Below, piece by piece: positions 16,201-24,117 of a stretch of DNA of 64,000 nucleotides. This stretch comes from Halospina denitrificans. GTDB taxonomy: Bacteria > Pseudomonadota > Gammaproteobacteria > Pseudomonadales > Oleiphilaceae. The stretch's first letter is position 1. Every line of letters begins with the position of its first letter. The stretch lies in contig NZ_SOAX01000001.1 of assembly GCF_004364635.1 (NCBI RefSeq), positions 1 through 64,000 of the forward strand. Direction: 5' to 3'. The position numbers were made by a program, and so were the translations under genes. The notes below the pieces were generated by a model. That model did not search any database. It saw only the letters and a list, made by a program, of their open reading frames with translations, and was not told the origin of the DNA.

Positions 16201-16314
16201 CACGTCCACCGGGCTGCGCATGGACTCGTAAACGCCCCATCCGAACAGAATGGCGGCGCCCACGATCACGAACAGGCGGAAGCGGAGCGACCATTGGATG
16301 GTTTGAGCAATCAT
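13207..16314 (-). CDS. czcA: Heavy-metal-type RND efflux pump, inner-membrane subunit
   Basis: A 1035-residue RND permease with the usual two halves, each with one helix, a large periplasmic loop and a bundle of helices. It follows the CzcA/CusA (HME) group: SPVDVFPELTSPSVTVVTEA at the start, porter-domain PGVAEIITIGGD, and GVVVDDAIIVVENIVRRL in helix 4. That helix-4 sequence has DDAII where known zinc/cobalt or copper pumps have other residues, so the substrate cannot be named. It would take divalent cations from the periplasm or cytoplasm out through czcB and czcC, driven by protons. Start ATG 16314, 24 bases after the czcB stop. Confidence 0.9.
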   Translation of the reverse strand: MIAQTIQWSLRFRLFVIVGAAILFGWGVYESMRSPVDVFPELTSPSVTVVTEAHNMAPEEVERLVTYPVETALNGSNGVRRLRSSTGVGISVVTVEFDWGADIYRARQVVSEKLQSVRDDLPPGAGEPTLAPVTSVMGEVMFLAVTGDADPMTLRTAADSQVRRRLQAVPGVAEIITIGGDIKQYEVRVQPERLAAHDIAVNEVADAVRSTNRNVSAGFYVDNGRELLIHGSGRVSGVEEIGNTVIQKRDGQPIKVRDVAEVSVGPAPVRGTGSRNGEDAAILGVKKQPGENTLALTQRLDREIDSLREELPDGVTLRTDLFRQADFIDTAVDNLLEALRDGGILVVAIVMLFLVSLRASALSLLAIPLSLIAAVLALRALGGTLNTMTLGGLAIAIGVVVDDAIIVVENIVRRLRGNAALPEHERLPPEKIVGPATVEIQGSIVFATFIIMLVFTPLFFLPGIEGRLMGPLGFAYIVALGASLLVAITVTPALASLILPNSRTVREAKEPRLVERTKEVFAPILDATLHRWKLVAGVAVLGLAGASLALSLAGQSFLPEFNEGSLTVSAVTKPGTALEESDRLGGMVEDILLSHPEVTSTARRTGRAEQDPHAQAVYASEIDVSLDMGDRSKSALLKELREELSAVPGTNIVIGQPLSHRIDHMLSGTRANLAVKLFGPELDQLRRLSKDVEGAMESVLGIVDLTRQPRAQIPFLSVDFKRDAIARHGLRVEQVAEAMRTAFTGETVSRVMEGETAFDLVVRLPPDAKRDSKAIGELSVATPDGARVPLHALADIRETRGPNTIMREDVERKMIVSANVDDPDLVGVVRDAQQRVSDEVTLPKGYRVEYGGQFEAAQEASTALFWLALAVLAGIFLLLYVAFNSVRDAVLVMINLPLALIGGVAGLFVAGGILSIATMIGFIALLGIATRNGVMLVSHIHTLREQEGESAVGAVRRGTLERLIPILMTALSAGLGLVPLAMGAGEPGSEIQAPMAMVILFGLLSSTVLNMVVLPALYLRFGSATRVNRDTGSVG

Positions 16315-16338
16315 TGATTTTCCTTTTTGGTCCCGGGG

Positions 16339-17934
16339 TCAGTGGGTATGCCCATGCCCCGCATCGCCGCCGCCACTGGCCGCGAGCCGGACGAGGTAGC
16401 TGCCGTCGACGACCACCCGGTCACCGTCTTCAAGCCCCCGGCGAACCGCCACGTAGTCACCGGCGCGGATGCCGAGGTTGACCACACGGCGCTCGAAGGT
16501 TTCGCCGCCGTTGGCGAGGTACACCACGGTCTCGCCGGATTCACGCTGAACAGCGGAAACCGGCACCGCCAGGGCACGCTTGCTGTCACCGTTCCACACA
16601 CGAACTTTGGCAGCGGTTCCTACCCGGTGATTAGCCTCGTTCGACAGCTCAAAGATGACGGACCGGGTCCGGCTCGACGCATCAATCAGCTCGCCCGCTG
16701 ATACAAGACGGGCACCGTTGTCCGGGTCTACCGTGAAGCGCTGATCACTGCCCGCCGGCGTGTACCAGGCTCCGGCGGGCTGCTCCAGCGCCTCCGACTC
16801 GGAAACGCGCGCCTCAAGGCGCAGCCGCTGGCGGTCAACGACCCGCAGCATGGGTTCACCCTCGTCCAGGTAGCTGCCGGGACCCGTCATCACCTCGGCC
16901 ACGGTCCCGGCAGTCCCGGCCATGACCGGGACCATTGCTGCCGCCTCAACGGGTTCATCGCCCTGCTGATAGGCCTCAAGTCGCTGTCGCGCGGCTTTCA
17001 ACCCTGCCTCGGCAACCCGCGCTTCAACCCGCGCCTCAATCACGCGCCGCTGCGGAATCGCCTCCTTCTCAAAGAGCCCCTCCAGGCGACGCCGTTCGCG
17101 CCGGGCAAGGCGCACCTGTCCTTCAGCTTCCTCAACGGCCAGTCGCAGGCTGCCCACATCGGTGCCCACACCGAGCCGGGGAACCAGTCGCGCAACGACC
17201 GTATCGGCCTCAACCCGCTGACCAGGCTCCGGCCAGCCATCCTCGGGTGGCTGAACCCGGCCCGGAACAGGCGCATGGACCCGGCGGTCCCGGCCGGGCA
17301 GGGCCCTGAGGTACCCCGTTGCGGGAACGGACTCGCGCAGCCGGCGTTCACCCACGGTCGTGGTATGGAATGGCACCCGCCACTGTTGTTCCTTGGTGAA
17401 CTGGATTTCGCCCTCCGGCGAGTCGCCCAGTTGCTCCGGCACCGACTCAGGGTCCGCGTAGACACGGACGTCCGGAATAATGTGCTCACTGCTGCGCTCA
17501 TCGTTCTTCCAGGCAATCTTCAGGTCGAAGGTGCCCGCGTCCCGGGGCTCGATGGTGGGTGTATAGAGCCCATCACGGGTGGGCCGGGAAACACGGAACC
17601 CGGCAACAACCTCACCGTTCTTTTCCAGCGTTACGGTGAGTTCGCCCTCCGTGACCGGATCATATTGCTCAAGGCGGCTCAGGTGGACCGCAAAGCGCGA
17701 TCCCTCCCCTGCGACCAGAGCCGGATACTCGAGAAACAATTCGGTATCGTCGTTATAGCGGGTGACCACCGCCGAGGGCCTGCCCTCGGAGTCCGGCTCA
17801 TGGGCCTCTTCCCCGTGACCGGCGTCGCCATGGTCGTGGCCATGGTCATCGGAATGATCCCCACACCCGGCCAGAACCATGACCGCAACACACACGGCCA
17901 GGACACTGAACGCGGAGCGCCAGTCAGTGATCAT
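16339..17934 (-). CDS. czcB: Efflux RND adaptor, lipoprotein with His-rich ends
   Basis: A 531-residue periplasmic adaptor. It has a signal peptide with lipobox VLAGC (about 24), then a His/Asp run (DHSDDHGHDHGD), an N-terminal beta domain of the CzcB group (about 50-170), the barrel-sandwich hybrid and helical hairpin (about 200-380, with LRLAVEEAEGQVRLARRERR) and a membrane-proximal domain. It ends GHGHTH, a second metal-binding tail. The frame opens far upstream in the preceding gene; ATG 17934 is chosen because it starts a proper signal peptide. It overlaps the His-rich gene by 11 bases. Two His-rich tails fit a role in passing metal to the pump. Confidence 0.88.
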   Translation of the reverse strand: MITDWRSAFSVLAVCVAVMVLAGCGDHSDDHGHDHGDAGHGEEAHEPDSEGRPSAVVTRYNDDTELFLEYPALVAGEGSRFAVHLSRLEQYDPVTEGELTVTLEKNGEVVAGFRVSRPTRDGLYTPTIEPRDAGTFDLKIAWKNDERSSEHIIPDVRVYADPESVPEQLGDSPEGEIQFTKEQQWRVPFHTTTVGERRLRESVPATGYLRALPGRDRRVHAPVPGRVQPPEDGWPEPGQRVEADTVVARLVPRLGVGTDVGSLRLAVEEAEGQVRLARRERRRLEGLFEKEAIPQRRVIEARVEARVAEAGLKAARQRLEAYQQGDEPVEAAAMVPVMAGTAGTVAEVMTGPGSYLDEGEPMLRVVDRQRLRLEARVSESEALEQPAGAWYTPAGSDQRFTVDPDNGARLVSAGELIDASSRTRSVIFELSNEANHRVGTAAKVRVWNGDSKRALAVPVSAVQRESGETVVYLANGGETFERRVVNLGIRAGDYVAVRRGLEDGDRVVVDGSYLVRLAASGGGDAGHGHTH

Positions 17935-18235
17935 GGCCGTGCTCCCCGTCATGGCCGTTCCCGTCACCGTGGCTATGGTCTTCGTCTTTGTCTTCCGCGC
18001 CTTCATGGGCCTCATCGTGCTTGCTGTCATCGCCATCAGAGCCCTGATGATGCTCGTCCTTTTGCTCCGCCTTGCTCTTGTCGGAGTCCTCATCACCGTA
18101 GAATGCCTCGGTCTCCGGTTCATCAGAATCATGGGAGTGGTCATGCTCCCCGTCGTGGTCGTGGCCGGTACCGGCAACAGCCAGGCCTGCGCAAAGGCAG
18201 AAGAGGAACAGGGTGGATCGGATGATGGCTCTCAT
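17924..18235 (-). CDS. Small His/Asp-rich periplasmic metal-binding protein
   Basis: A 103-residue protein with a signal peptide (cut near LAVAGTG, about residue 21) and a mature chain made mostly of His, Asp, Glu, Gly, Ser and Lys (GHDHDGEHDHSHDSD at the start, GNGHDGEHGHDH at the end). It has no folded-domain signature and is probably disordered until metal binds. It sits between czcC and czcB, overlaps czcB by 11 bases and has AAGGAG before its ATG. The composition suggests a periplasmic zinc or similar buffer feeding the pump; no family was recognised. Confidence 0.82.
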   Translation of the reverse strand: MRAIIRSTLFLFCLCAGLAVAGTGHDHDGEHDHSHDSDEPETEAFYGDEDSDKSKAEQKDEHHQGSDGDDSKHDEAHEGAEDKDEDHSHGDGNGHDGEHGHDH

Positions 18236-18297
18236 CGTGGTTCTCCTTTATGGACTGAATAATCAAAGGGTTCTGGGTTCAGGGGGATGGCGTGCGT

Positions 18298-19578
18298 TCA
18301 ACGCTCCCAGCCCCCGCTGGACTGATGGAGCTCAATGGCAGCAACACGGGCTTCGTGCGCCATCTCAAGCGCCCGCAGGCGCGCATCGAGGTGACCGCTG
18401 TAGGCATCGAGCAATTCCAGGATGCCGATCTCACCAGCGCTGTAACTGGATTCGGCGAACTCGGTCAGTTCCCGGGATCGCGCCAGGGCCTCACTCCGAA
18501 AGGTCTCGATGCTCTGGATGAGGGACCGGGTCTTGCGCCAGAGTCCGCGCACCCTGGCGCGGGCCTCCTGCAACTGCCGCAGGCGGCGGGCCTCCGCCTC
18601 GTTACCCCGCGCCGCGGCCTCAGCAGCCTCCGCCTGTCCCTGGTTGAATACAGGAAGAGGGAGGCTGACGCTGAGCAGCAGCCCCCCGCCGTCAGCACCA
18701 GGCTGTTCGACACGGTTCAATCCAACGCCAACCGTCGGATCGGGAACCCAGGCGCGGCTTGCAGCCCGCTGAGCCAACTCGGATGACTCTGCGCTGGCCT
18801 CAAGCCGCTTCAGGTCAGGACGCTGGTCGAGCCGATCCATATAGGTCTGGAGAGGCGCCGATACGTCGGGCTGGAGTTCACCCGCCAGACGTTGGCCGCT
18901 GTGCTCTTCATTGGTACCCAGCAAGACATGAAGCGATTCGCGCCTGTATTGCAACGCGGCGTTCGCTTGATCCAGCCGGGCCCTGAGCCCCGCCCGTTCA
19001 CGTTCGACCCGGCTCTGGTCGTAGCCGGAAATATCGTCCGCCTGACGGCGTTCTTTCACCATGGCGACAACCTCTTCCATACGCTCGAGCGCGTCACGCA
19101 GGGCCTTGACGCGCCGCTGTTCCAGCAGTGTCGCGTAGAACCGGCTGCGCACCAGACCGCGATGCCCCAGGCGGCGCCAGTCATTGCCGTAACGAATGCC
19201 GGCGGCCTCGACCTGGGCGGCGCGCGCTTCAAGCCCCTTCTGACCGGAAAAATCAAATTGTTGAGAGAGCGAATAGATCCGTTCCGTGGTCGTGGCGCCC
19301 CCGGCATCAACGCTTTCCTGACTGACCTCAAACGTTGGGTTGGCCCAGCGGCCGGCCTGCTCCTTCCGTGCCTCGGCGCCTTCCACGCGGGCCGCCAGCT
19401 CGCGGCTCAGGGGTTGATAACTGGCCGCTTTCTCCAGGGCCTGGTCCAGCGTCAGGCGGGGCTCCGCTAGCCCGGACTGGGTCACGGCAAAACCGGCCAG
19501 CAGGACGATCCACCCGCCCAAAAACCGAGCCGTAATCGGTTTTTTCAGCCGTAGTTGTGTTGGATTGCGCTTGTGCAT
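18298..19578 (-). CDS. czcC: Outer-membrane efflux channel (TolC/CzcC family)
   Basis: A 426-residue outer-membrane factor with a signal peptide (about 1-38, basic start then WIVLLAGFAV) and two repeated OEP coiled-coil halves (LTLDQALEKAASYQP..., RPDLKRLEASAESSELAQRA...). It forms the exit duct of the CzcCBA pump. ATG 19578 lies 4 bases after the M56 stop, so the two are coupled. Unusually, a copy of the blaI-upstream palindrome (19521-19543) lies within codons 12-19. Either it is a second repressor site inside the operon, or the real start is further in (TTG at residue 20 would still give a signal peptide). No good ribosome binding site is seen at either. Confidence 0.88.
   Translation of the reverse strand: MHKRNPTQLRLKKPITARFLGGWIVLLAGFAVTQSGLAEPRLTLDQALEKAASYQPLSRELAARVEGAEARKEQAGRWANPTFEVSQESVDAGGATTTERIYSLSQQFDFSGQKGLEARAAQVEAAGIRYGNDWRRLGHRGLVRSRFYATLLEQRRVKALRDALERMEEVVAMVKERRQADDISGYDQSRVERERAGLRARLDQANAALQYRRESLHVLLGTNEEHSGQRLAGELQPDVSAPLQTYMDRLDQRPDLKRLEASAESSELAQRAASRAWVPDPTVGVGLNRVEQPGADGGGLLLSVSLPLPVFNQGQAEAAEAAARGNEAEARRLRQLQEARARVRGLWRKTRSLIQSIETFRSEALARSRELTEFAESSYSAGEIGILELLDAYSGHLDARLRALEMAHEARVAAIELHQSSGGWER
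19521..19543 (-). promoter_or_regulatory. Second BlaI-type operator, inside the czcC start
   Basis: AAAACCGAG-N5-ATCGGTTTT, a 23-bp palindrome with one mismatch. It has the same arm sequence and the same spacing as the site upstream of blaI (20980-21002). Confidence 0.7.
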
Positions 19579-19582
19579 CGAT

Positions 19583-20554
19583 TTATCCCAGGAAAGAACT
19601 CAGAAAGGATTCCAGTGCATGGTGAGCCGCCGGTGAGGCCATCACGGCAACCAACAGCAGGACGAGGACACCGGAAAGCAGCACGCCACGGGGGCGAAAC
19701 GCAGGCGAAACGGAAACCAGTGCTTCCACCCGCTCGTCGATCAGGCCCCCCGTAAATGCCAGATCGCCAACCCGGTATGGGTTGGCACGGGCCACCGCAA
19801 GAATGGTTTCCGCAACCATCAGTCGATCACCCACCACGATGGCGGCACGCTCGTCCGCTGTCTGCTCTGTGGCCAACAGGAACTCTTGCAACAACACGCG
19901 GCGCACCGCCGGCAGATGCAGCAGTGCGCCGAACCGGGCCAGCAGAAGCAGCAGGGGATCGCGGCGCGCGCAGTGGGCCGACTCATGCGCTTCGACCACG
20001 CGCCTCTGGGAAGCGCTCAACAGATTAACCAGGCCGTTCGAAAGCACCATGCGTGGATGAAGGAGCCCCAGAACGCCGGCAAAAGGGCGTTCCGTGGGCA
20101 GCATCAGGGCTCCCTCACCACCACTGCCGCCACGCGCCATTCGCACCAGCGACTGATAGGAGCGGTACTCGCGCGAGAGTGTCAGAACATTGCGCGCCAG
20201 CAGCATCGCCAGGCCGCCGCCAATGAGACCCAGCCAGAGTGAAGCCCAGGGCAGTTCCAGCTCCGTGCCCGGGTGCAGCACGCAATGGTGATGACTCGCC
20301 CCGGCACCGGCCGGGCAGTGGCCGTCATAGAGGCCAAACAGGGAGGCAATCGAGGGTCCGGCTACCACGGCGGCGAGCAGGACACCGCCCAGCAGTGGCA
20401 GCCAACAGGCGGCCAGCAGGACAGCCGCGCGCCGTGGCGGGGGCAGCCGACGGATGACCGGCATCAGGGCCTTGCCCAGCAGCGGCGCCAACAGCGCGGT
20501 GGCCACCGCCCCGACCAGCACAACCTTGAGAAACACCAGCATCAATGACGCCAT
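19583..20554 (-). CDS. M56 (BlaR1/MecR1-type) membrane protease with a His/Cys loop
   Basis: A 323-residue membrane metalloprotease. Helices lie near 8-28, 43-66, 102-120 and 288-308. The catalytic HESAH (190-194) is in the cytosolic zinc-binding helix and EQTADERA (230-237) supplies the third ligand. In BlaR1 a C-terminal penicillin-binding sensor follows; here there is none. Instead the periplasmic loop between helices 2 and 3 is rich in metal ligands (GHC 78-80, HHHC 88-91, H94). It is directly after blaI (3-base gap) and before czcC (4-base gap). My inference is that metal binding to the loop activates cleavage of the BlaI repressor. Confidence 0.85.
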   Translation of the reverse strand: MASLMLVFLKVVLVGAVATALLAPLLGKALMPVIRRLPPPRRAAVLLAACWLPLLGGVLLAAVVAGPSIASLFGLYDGHCPAGAGASHHHCVLHPGTELELPWASLWLGLIGGGLAMLLARNVLTLSREYRSYQSLVRMARGGSGGEGALMLPTERPFAGVLGLLHPRMVLSNGLVNLLSASQRRVVEAHESAHCARRDPLLLLLARFGALLHLPAVRRVLLQEFLLATEQTADERAAIVVGDRLMVAETILAVARANPYRVGDLAFTGGLIDERVEALVSVSPAFRPRGVLLSGVLVLLLVAVMASPAAHHALESFLSSFLG

Positions 20555-20557
20555 GGT

Positions 20558-20968
20558 CTACTCCAGGTCCCGACCGGTTGAGTCAGCCCGGCGCTTGCGC
20601 TCAATCAGCGCCTGCAGGCGGTCCAGACCCCGCTCATCCCGCTCGGCGGCAAAGTCGACGAAAGCGCTCAGCAGGGATTCCTCCGGCAGATTCTCAGCCA
20701 ACGGGTGGGTGACCTGATCAATCAATCGGGCCAGGAAGGCTTCGCGGCTCATCGCCGGGCGGTAAACGTAGGCGTGACGCTCTTTGGTTCGGGTCAGGAG
20801 TGACTTGCGGTACAGACGTTCCAGTGTCGACTGGACGGTATTATGGGTGATACCCCGCTGAACACCGAGCCGGCCATGCACCCCCTTGGCGTGGTCAGCC
20901 CCCCGGTCCCAGAGATCCTCAAGCACTGCATGTTCCAACTCACCAAGCTGGATGGTTCCCTGACTCAT
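20558..20968 (-). CDS. BlaI/MecI/CopY-family repressor
   Basis: A 136-residue winged-helix repressor. The DNA-binding domain spans about 1-75, with GITHNTVQSTLERLYRKSLL as the recognition-helix region and RHAYVYRPAMSREAF as the wing; the acidic helical C-terminus (about 80-130) would dimerise. No CopY-type CxC zinc/copper motif is present, so it cannot sense copper as CopY does. It is more like BlaI, which is cleaved by its partner protease. ATG 20968 is used; the TTG further upstream lies against the operator. It is the first gene of the efflux operon and probably represses itself. Confidence 0.88.
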   Translation of the reverse strand: MSQGTIQLGELEHAVLEDLWDRGADHAKGVHGRLGVQRGITHNTVQSTLERLYRKSLLTRTKERHAYVYRPAMSREAFLARLIDQVTHPLAENLPEESLLSAFVDFAAERDERGLDRLQALIERKRRADSTGRDLE

Positions 20969-20979
20969 GACCCACCCCA

Positions 20980-21002
20980 AAAACCGATTGGTGATCGGTT
21001 TT
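20980..21002 (-). promoter_or_regulatory. BlaI-type operator upstream of the efflux operon
   Basis: AAAACCGAT-TGGTG-ATCGGTTTT, a perfect 9-5-9 palindrome, 11 bases before the blaI ATG and squeezed against the 3' end of thiI. Its position fits autorepression. Confidence 0.8.
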
Positions 21003-21022
21003 ACAGCCCTGGCAGCTGAACG

Positions 21023-22537
21023 TCAAGCACGGACCCCGGCTTCCGGCTCATAGACCACCACGTTGTCGTGCCCTTCCGCCTTCAGATGGTCGGCGTGGAG
21101 GGCGCTCATGGTGCCGTGGTCGCAGAACAGCAGATAGCGCCTGTCGTCGGGCAGTTCCGAAAACCGGCTGTTGAGCTCGTAGAACGGGATCCGGATGATC
21201 TCGTTGTTGGTGAGGTCCAGCGGTTTGTTCTCTTCCTGGTCCGGATGGCGGATGTCGATGACCACATCGCCCACGTCCGGCGTACTCACCCGGGCCACCT
21301 GGTCGATGCCCACCTCGGACTGGAAGATCTCGTCCACCGCCATCACGGTACGATTGGCCACTGCCTCGTCCAGGACCGCATCGTCAAAGAAGGACTCGTC
21401 GCGCTCCACCCGCTTGCGTTGCGCCTTGGTCGTCGGCCGGTCGGAAATCACACCGCAGTACTCCGGCATGTTCGCCGCCATATCGTAGGCATCGATTTCG
21501 GCGGCGATCTTGATGATCTCTTCCTTGTTCATGAACACCAGCGGACGCATCACCAACAGGTCGGTGGCCTTGTCGATCAGGCTCAGGTTGATCGGCGTCT
21601 GGCTGGAAACCTGGGAGATGCTTTCCCCGGTCACCAGCCCGGTAATGCCCATGTCCTCGGAGATCTGCTCGGCCGCCCGCAGCATCATCCGCTTGAGCAC
21701 CACCCCCCGGTAGGAGTGATCAATCCGGCGCATCAGCTCGCCCACCACGCCCTCGAAGGGCACCGAGATCATGTAGACCCGGTGGGACGCCTGGTAGTTG
21801 GCCCAGAGGTGGCGGACCATCTGGCGCACGCCGGCCTCGTGGGCGGTGCCGCCCAGGTTGAAGAACAGGAAGTGGGTCTGCAGGCCACGGCGGATGGCCA
21901 GGTAGGACGCCACGGCGGAATCGAAGCCGCCGGAGATCAGTGACAACACCGGCTCCTGGGTGCCCAGGGGAAAACCACCCTGGCCGGGATAACGACGGCG
22001 CACCACCACCATATTCCCGCGCTTCACCTCCAGGTTGACCGGCACCTCGGGGTGTTTCAGGTTGACCCCTTTGGCGCCGGTGGTCTGGAGCAGGTCCGCG
22101 CCCAGATAGCGTTCCAGTTCGTTGGAGCTGAAATCGTGGGTGCCCCGGCGCTTGACCCGCACCGCGAAGGTCTTCCCCTCCAGGCGCTCGCGGTACACCT
22201 CGCGCACACGCTCGGCCGCGTCCTCGAAGCTCTGCCAGGGCAGCTCATCCACCAGCAGCACGAACTGGGTGCCCGGCACCCGCTGCAGGGCGTGGATCAC
22301 CTTCTCCGCCAGGTCCGCATCCGGCCCATTGTCTTTCTCGCGCTGCTGCTCCGCCACCGGGTCGCCATCCGGCACGAAGACATCAATGCGGTCCCAGCCC
22401 GGGCGCACGGTTATGCCCTCGTCCAGCTGCCGCATGATGCGACGGACATTGCGCCGCATCTGCCGCAACTGCTTGCGGCGCACGGGATCGGACTTGACCG
22501 CCATTTCCGGCGAGATCTTGATGAGGTAATGGACCAT
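21023..22537 (-). CDS. thiI: tRNA 4-thiouridine synthase / thiamine thiazole sulfur carrier
   Basis: A 504-residue ThiI. It has an N-terminal ferredoxin-like domain and THUMP domain (about 1-165, ending KRRGTHDFSSNELERYLG), the PP-loop adenylation domain with SGGFDSAV (about 205), and a C-terminal rhodanese domain (about 400-500) with the sulfur-carrying Cys in LLFCDHGTMS. This long form makes s4U8 in tRNA and can pass sulfur to thiazole synthesis. MVHYLIKISPEMAVKS is taken as the start (22537), since E. coli ThiI starts the same way; the frame opens three codons earlier. It is divergent from ppnN. Confidence 0.95.
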   Translation of the reverse strand: MVHYLIKISPEMAVKSDPVRRKQLRQMRRNVRRIMRQLDEGITVRPGWDRIDVFVPDGDPVAEQQREKDNGPDADLAEKVIHALQRVPGTQFVLLVDELPWQSFEDAAERVREVYRERLEGKTFAVRVKRRGTHDFSSNELERYLGADLLQTTGAKGVNLKHPEVPVNLEVKRGNMVVVRRRYPGQGGFPLGTQEPVLSLISGGFDSAVASYLAIRRGLQTHFLFFNLGGTAHEAGVRQMVRHLWANYQASHRVYMISVPFEGVVGELMRRIDHSYRGVVLKRMMLRAAEQISEDMGITGLVTGESISQVSSQTPINLSLIDKATDLLVMRPLVFMNKEEIIKIAAEIDAYDMAANMPEYCGVISDRPTTKAQRKRVERDESFFDDAVLDEAVANRTVMAVDEIFQSEVGIDQVARVSTPDVGDVVIDIRHPDQEENKPLDLTNNEIIRIPFYELNSRFSELPDDRRYLLFCDHGTMSALHADHLKAEGHDNVVVYEPEAGVRA

Positions 22538-22572
22538 GGGCAACACTGCGCTCGTAGTCGTTAATGGTGCTC

Positions 22573-22578
22573 TATAAT
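22573..22578 (+). promoter_or_regulatory. Candidate -10 of ppnN
   Basis: TATAAT in the string GGTGCTCTATAAT (22566-22578); the same 13 bases occur at 12662-12674. No clear -35 is seen. Confidence 0.3.
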
Positions 22579-22668
22579 CAATGAGGGCGCGATTCTAACG
22601 GCAAAATGGCATCATTGCATGACTTCCACCATTGTATCGCTGATGCAGTAACCAAAGGCAAAAACATT

Positions 22669-24045
22669 ATGTCCCGACAGGGCGTTCATGCACGGGTTTC
22701 GCCGGAAGGCAGCCTCGAGATCCTCTCCAGCAAGGAGGTCAACCAGCTCAAGGACGATGGCGAGGGTGGTCTCTACCGCCTCTTCCGCCAGTGTGCGCTG
22801 GCGGTACTCAACAGTGGCTCCGTAACCGACGACAGCAAGGCGATCCTTGAGACCTACCACGACTTCGACCTGGCACTGCTTCAACAGCCAAGAGGCATCA
22901 AGATCGAGCTGCACAACGCCCCGCCCGAGGCCTTCGTTGATGGCACCATGATCCGCGGCATCCGCGAGCACCTGTTCTCGGTACTGCGCGACATTGTCTA
23001 CGCCAACTCCATACTGGCCACCTCCAACTGGTACAGCCCGGAGCGCTCCGAGGACGTGACCAACCTGGTCTTCCAGGTCCTGCGCAACGCGGACATCCTG
23101 CGGCCCCAGAGCCCGCCGGACATCGTGGTCTGTTGGGGCGGCCACTCCATCAGCCGCGAGGAGTACGACTACACCAAAGACGTGGGCCACGAGCTCGGCC
23201 TGCGCGGGCTCAACATCTGCACCGGCTGCGGCCCGGGCGCCATGAAGGGCCCCATGAAAGGCGCAACCATCGCCCACGCCAAGCAGCGCATCGACAACGG
23301 CCGCTACATGGGCATCACCGAGCCCGGCATCATCGCCGCCGAGGCCCCGAACCCGATCGTGAACGAACTGGTGATCATGCCGGACATCGAGAAGCGCCTG
23401 GAAGCTTTCCTTCGCGCCGGCCATGGCATTGTGGTCTTCCCGGGCGGCGTGGGCACCGCCGAGGAAATCCTCTACCTGCTCGGCGTGCTGCTGCACCCGG
23501 AGAACCGCGACCTGCCCTTCCCCCTGATCTTCAGTGGCTCGAAGGAGAACGCGGACTACTTCGAAATGATCGACCACTTCATACGCAACACCCTGGGCGA
23601 CGAGGCGGCCAGCCGCTACCGCATCATCATTGATGACCCCACGGAAGTGGCCCGCGTCATGAACGAAGGCATGGAGAATGTGCGCCGTTACCGCCAGGAA
23701 AGCCGCGATGCGTTCTACTTCAACTGGATGCTGACGGTGGACCCGGTCTTCCAGACGCCCTTCGAGCCCACCCACGAGAGCATGCGTGCGCTGGAGCTGA
23801 GCCGTAACCAGGAGCCCCACCAGCTCGCCGCCAACCTGCGCTGTGCCTTCAGTGGCATCGTTGCGGGTAACGTCAAGGCCGAAGGCATCCGCCAGGTGGA
23901 CGCACACGGTCCCTTCGAGATCGTAGGCGACCCGGACTTTCTGGAGCCCCTGGAGACACTGCTCAACGCATTCGTGGACCAGAACCGGATGAAACTCCCG
24001 GGGCAGGCTTACCGGCCCTGTTACCGGATTATTGAGGGCGGCTGA
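22669..24045 (+). CDS. ppnN: Pyrimidine/purine nucleotide 5'-monophosphate nucleosidase PpnN
   Basis: A 458-residue protein that follows E. coli PpnN (YgdH) from end to end. The LOG-type Rossmann core holds the GGHSI, CTGCGPGAMKGPMKGA and FPGGVGTAEE motifs that bind the nucleotide. The flanking N- and C-terminal domains, which bind (p)ppGpp in the E. coli enzyme, are present (for example LRCAFSGIVAGNVKAEGIRQ). It splits NMPs into base and ribose 5-phosphate and tunes purine pools during the stringent response. ATG 22669 gives the family length; an earlier ATG (22606) adds 21 residues without family support. Confidence 0.93.
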   Translation: MSRQGVHARVSPEGSLEILSSKEVNQLKDDGEGGLYRLFRQCALAVLNSGSVTDDSKAILETYHDFDLALLQQPRGIKIELHNAPPEAFVDGTMIRGIREHLFSVLRDIVYANSILATSNWYSPERSEDVTNLVFQVLRNADILRPQSPPDIVVCWGGHSISREEYDYTKDVGHELGLRGLNICTGCGPGAMKGPMKGATIAHAKQRIDNGRYMGITEPGIIAAEAPNPIVNELVIMPDIEKRLEAFLRAGHGIVVFPGGVGTAEEILYLLGVLLHPENRDLPFPLIFSGSKENADYFEMIDHFIRNTLGDEAASRYRIIIDDPTEVARVMNEGMENVRRYRQESRDAFYFNWMLTVDPVFQTPFEPTHESMRALELSRNQEPHQLAANLRCAFSGIVAGNVKAEGIRQVDAHGPFEIVGDPDFLEPLETLLNAFVDQNRMKLPGQAYRPCYRIIEGG

Positions 24046-24117
24046 TTTGTGGTTCAGGCCTTTTCCGGTACGATAACCACACCCCAAGTCAGGCCAACGC
24101 TGTAAGGAGTGCGCGCA

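Noticed and set aside
21003-21022. Thiamine riboswitch or other leader near thiI
   Set aside because: The gap is only 20 bases at the 3' side of thiI and no conserved riboswitch core was seen on its 5' side (22538-22668).
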